A stretch of 64,000 bases of DNA from Trifolium pratense (Eukaryota; Streptophyta; Magnoliopsida; Fabales; Fabaceae), in contig NC_060059.1 of the NCBI RefSeq assembly GCF_020283565.1, forward strand, positions 13,461,501 to 13,525,500. Reading direction: 5' to 3'. Every line of letters begins with the position of its first letter. The first letter of the stretch is position 1. The notes beneath the pieces are model-generated. The model was not told the origin of the DNA. It did not search any database and was given only the letters and a program-made list of their open reading frames with translations. Both the position numbers and the translations under genes were made by a program. Shown piece after piece: positions 61,183 through 64,000 of the stretch.

Positions 61183-62390
61183 ATAAAATATTTAATTCAA
61201 CCAATTGAAGTATCTATTTGATAGCATGAAAAGTGCGTGCTTACCTATATGGGTGTTGAGTGGTGGGCATAGAAAGTAAAGTGATGTCGTTATCAAAAGG
61301 AATGAGGCACCTCTCGTAGAGGAACATGTGCCCTTAGAAGAGAAGGCAAAAACTTGGTTGTGAAATTGACCAGATAAGGGGACCCCAAGCAGAAAGGGCA
61401 GGTTAGTACAGTGGAGTTGTTGGGAAATCACTTCACAGTTACAACTTACAACAAAAGTGCTTAATAATTTTATGAGTAAAGAGGGAATTGAATTGAAGGC
61501 TCAAAGTGGGAGGGAAGGGCCACACGTAGCCGAAGCTAATTAAGCAGAATTGAATTATTGGATTTGGACTCAACTGCTGCTAAGCTCATCATACTGACAC
61601 CATGTGTATCAGGGAAGGGGAGGGGAGGGGAGGGGATATCAATGTCCATTAATTTACATCTAAAACTAATCTAAATAATAAGTTAAGATATTAAGCTCAA
61701 ATTAATGAGTTTTTTTTATAGGACGAATCATTTGAAAAAATTTAAATTTAATTTTTAGTCAAAACAATTTTTACTTAGGACTTTACTTATATTATAATTA
61801 AACTCTGAATTGTCAAGACTCTTATTAGAAGATTAATGCTAAAATAAAAAAATCTAAATTGTTAGCCCTAGGAACCCACATGAATAACCATGTTTGGACA
61901 AGGAACTCTCCAACTTTTTTGTTTTCTATCCATTAGCCTTCCGAATTTTCCATAATACATGTTCTAAAAATGAACGTTCAACTTCAACGTGGTCACAATA
62001 TATACACACATAAGATAATAATTAATTTCTTTCCAAATGCATGGCATAAGACACTACACTACTTATTTTCCTCTCTTGATTGAAACCTTTATTTTAATGT
62101 AACTGTTGGAACTTTTATTTTAAAGGAGCCTAAAACACAGTTGGATCATGACATTGGAATAATAATAAGGGAAACCACACAATTTAGTTTGAAGAGAATA
62201 TCTTAACTCATAATTTTAAGACATTTGGATCTATTCTCTCACTAATATTTTGATCAATATCTATTTTCACCCAATAGGAAATTTCTAACCCATACTTGAC
62301 ATATCAATATTCTCTTCACCAAGTGTGAGATCATCTGAATTTTTGATCCATTATAAGGAACCAATTTAGTTTTTCCCAAAATCGTACCTG
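61183..62390. other. Intergenic with a G-quadruplex-type tract
   Basis: Positions 61612-61635 hold GGGAA followed by four GGGGA-type runs, a canonical G4-forming pattern. A 79-codon minus-strand frame (61192-61431) is unrecognised. Nothing else is supported. Confidence 0.5.
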
Positions 62391-63450
62391 ACTACAATTG
62401 ACGTAGTCGGCAGTGGTCCTCTGCAACGCGGTTGTTCCAAAGTGGGGTTTGTATCAACATACACTCCGACGCTCAACTCGGTATTTGCGTGAAGTGAAGG
62501 TTTTAGAAGGTAAGAATATAATACTCGATCCTTCTATGTGAGAAGGTTTACATAGTCCCTAGTGCGGAGCCAAAGTCAATAATATGAGGACAGAGCCAAC
62601 AACGCTTTGTACTCCGCATAGTTGTTAGTGATGGGAAAAGAAAGTTCGAGGAAAATCTATCAAGACTCCCTCCATGTTTTCGAGGATGATTCCCGCTCCA
62701 CTTCCTTGCGAGTTAAAAGACTCATCGACGAATATCGTGCATTTCTGTGCACCCGAAGTTGGTGGTGCTATCATTTTAGCGACGAAATCAAGGAGCACTT
62801 GGGCTTTTAGTGTCTTCCTGGCGGCCACGACCACAGCTAACGCTACCTTTTCTATTTGGATATATATCGGATTTTGGGTCCTTGCAATGCTTTGCTTATG
62901 AAATATAATGGGTTTTGTCCTTGCTCGATTTCTCGTATGAGAATAGCGCTAATGACTTCCAAGGACACGACTAAGTATAAGTAAAGCTCTTTGACTACAT
63001 TAGGTCATGACAATACGGGTGGTTCATATAATGCTCGTTTTAAATGTTGTAACGCTACCTCACACTCATCTGTCCATTCGAATGCTGATTATTTTCTTAA
63101 CAGTTTAAAAATAGGTAGTGTGTTGGGCGGACTTAGCAATGAAGCGTGATAACGAAGTCAACATGCCATTTAGTGTTTGGATCGACTTCTTTGAGTTTGG
63201 AGTTGGGAATTCAAAAAATGCTCGACATTTGTCGGCGTTCACTTCTATTCCTTATTCTATTAAGTAGAATCCTTGGAATTTCTCCGCTCGTATCCCAAAT
63301 GTGTATTTTTTGGATTAAATCGCAAGTGATACTTTCTTGTTTGGTCGAACACCTTTTTTAGATGGAGAGTATGATCGATTTTCTCCTTAGATTTAACGAT
63401 CATATCATCCATACAAAGAGTATGATCGATTTTACAACTTATACAGTAAG
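62391..63450 (-). pseudogene. Ty3/Gypsy (Tat/Ogre-like) RT-RNase H relic
   Basis: In reading order on the minus strand: MDDMIVKS (RT active-site region, about 63410), a stretch with several stops, PLYFISKALQGP, then TLKAQVLLDFVAKM, TIFVDESFNSQGSGAGIILE and NMEGVLIDFP (RNase H start). Frameshifts and stops throughout make it dead. Near 62459 CACTCCGACGCTCAACTCGG resembles LTR text seen at 32600. Confidence 0.75.
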
Positions 63451-64000
63451 TTAAAAAACCTGTTTGATAAGGAATAACAGCGGTTCCATAAATTAGAAAA
63501 ACACAAATTACACAACCTCAGCTATCTTTCACTCTGAGTAACACACTACATAGACAAAATCGATGAATTGTTGAAGTGAGGTGAAGGGTAGGATAGTTAC
63601 TGTCGAAGTGGAGTGCATGAAGTCTCCAATGGTGAGTTTGAGACATTGATATTTGAGAATGGACTTGACTAATATGCTATGCTTTCGGCACCTTTATTTT
63701 GAAGGGGTTGGATCCAATCAAAACAAAGGCAACATTAAAGTGATAGTTGTAGTAAAAGATACACTTGCTTGTCGCTGCTGATATTCACAATTTTCACTTT
63801 TGTTACATCCATCCATCTCTTTTTATTCTTTTTGAACTCTGTGTAATATATTTATGTGTGTGGGGAGCAGGACCAGAGTTTGTTTATGAAAAATACTTAG
63901 CCTGTCACTATCATTTGAACACATTATTTGATTACACTTATAATAAATTATCGGTATTTAATAAAAATTCATGAATCATTAATTTTGATGGTCTTTGTAA
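63451..64000. other. Right edge, no gene seen
   Basis: AT-rich with small frames only. The sequence is cut by the window end. Confidence 0.4.

Overview
This is eukaryotic nuclear DNA from a plant. It is AT-rich, has spliced genes with GT-AG introns, and carries dense nested transposons, tRNA-derived SINEs and a plastid-derived rDNA scrap. Protein and repeat features suggest a papilionoid legume of the Medicago/Trifolium type. That taxonomic call is inference, because no search was run.

Only two genes look intact, both on the minus strand. The first, at 11956-18184, encodes a CDK-activating kinase of the CDKD (CDK7-like) class in seven coding exons (404 aa). Its catalytic residues are present, but both usual T-loop phosphosites are replaced. 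The second, at 36459-38791, encodes a heavy-metal-associated isoprenylated protein (HIPP) in three exons (592 aa), with an HMA domain and a CSIM prenylation tail. A probable promoter at the left edge points to a third minus-strand gene outside the window.

The rest is mostly gene debris and mobile DNA. Region 0-10 kb holds a 3.6-kb Helitron with internal repeats and LINE tails, a Mutator-like element carrying a TRIM and a LINE scrap, another TIR element, a 9-bp-TSD MITE and a hAT element. Region 11-19 kb is CDKD with an old LTR element and a solo LTR in its last intron. Next to it, 19.06-19.66 kb is a broken 3' end of an NHX-type Na+/H+ antiporter.

Region 20-33 kb is the most layered part. 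A fragment of an XPD/ERCC2-type helicase is split by a small LTR retrotransposon (20364-30539, TSD GAAGT). Its 5' LTR is split by a Helitron (23835-30406). That Helitron carries a foldback element with an array of short hairpins and a separate 9-bp-TSD MITE. Upstream on the same strand the XPD fragment is joined to a copy of CDKD exon 1 and intron 1. XPD and CDKD are both TFIIH-related, which makes the junction notable but not necessarily meaningful.

Region 33-48 kb holds LINE RNase H relics, SINEs with clear target-site duplications, Stowaway and Tourist MITEs, the HIPP gene, a deleted Copia element with apparently identical LTRs inside a LINE relic, and about 150 bp of plastid 16S rDNA. Region 49.0-54.5 kb is a complete but non-autonomous Athila-like Gypsy element with nearly identical 1232-bp LTRs. 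Region 59.2-61.2 kb is a three-deep nest of Mutator-like elements, and 62.4-63.45 kb is a decayed Gypsy pol fragment.

I found no CRISPR array, operon or biosynthetic cluster. The most useful observations are the exactly resolvable nested insertions, the altered CDKD T-loop, the CDKD-XPD chimeric debris and the hairpin array.
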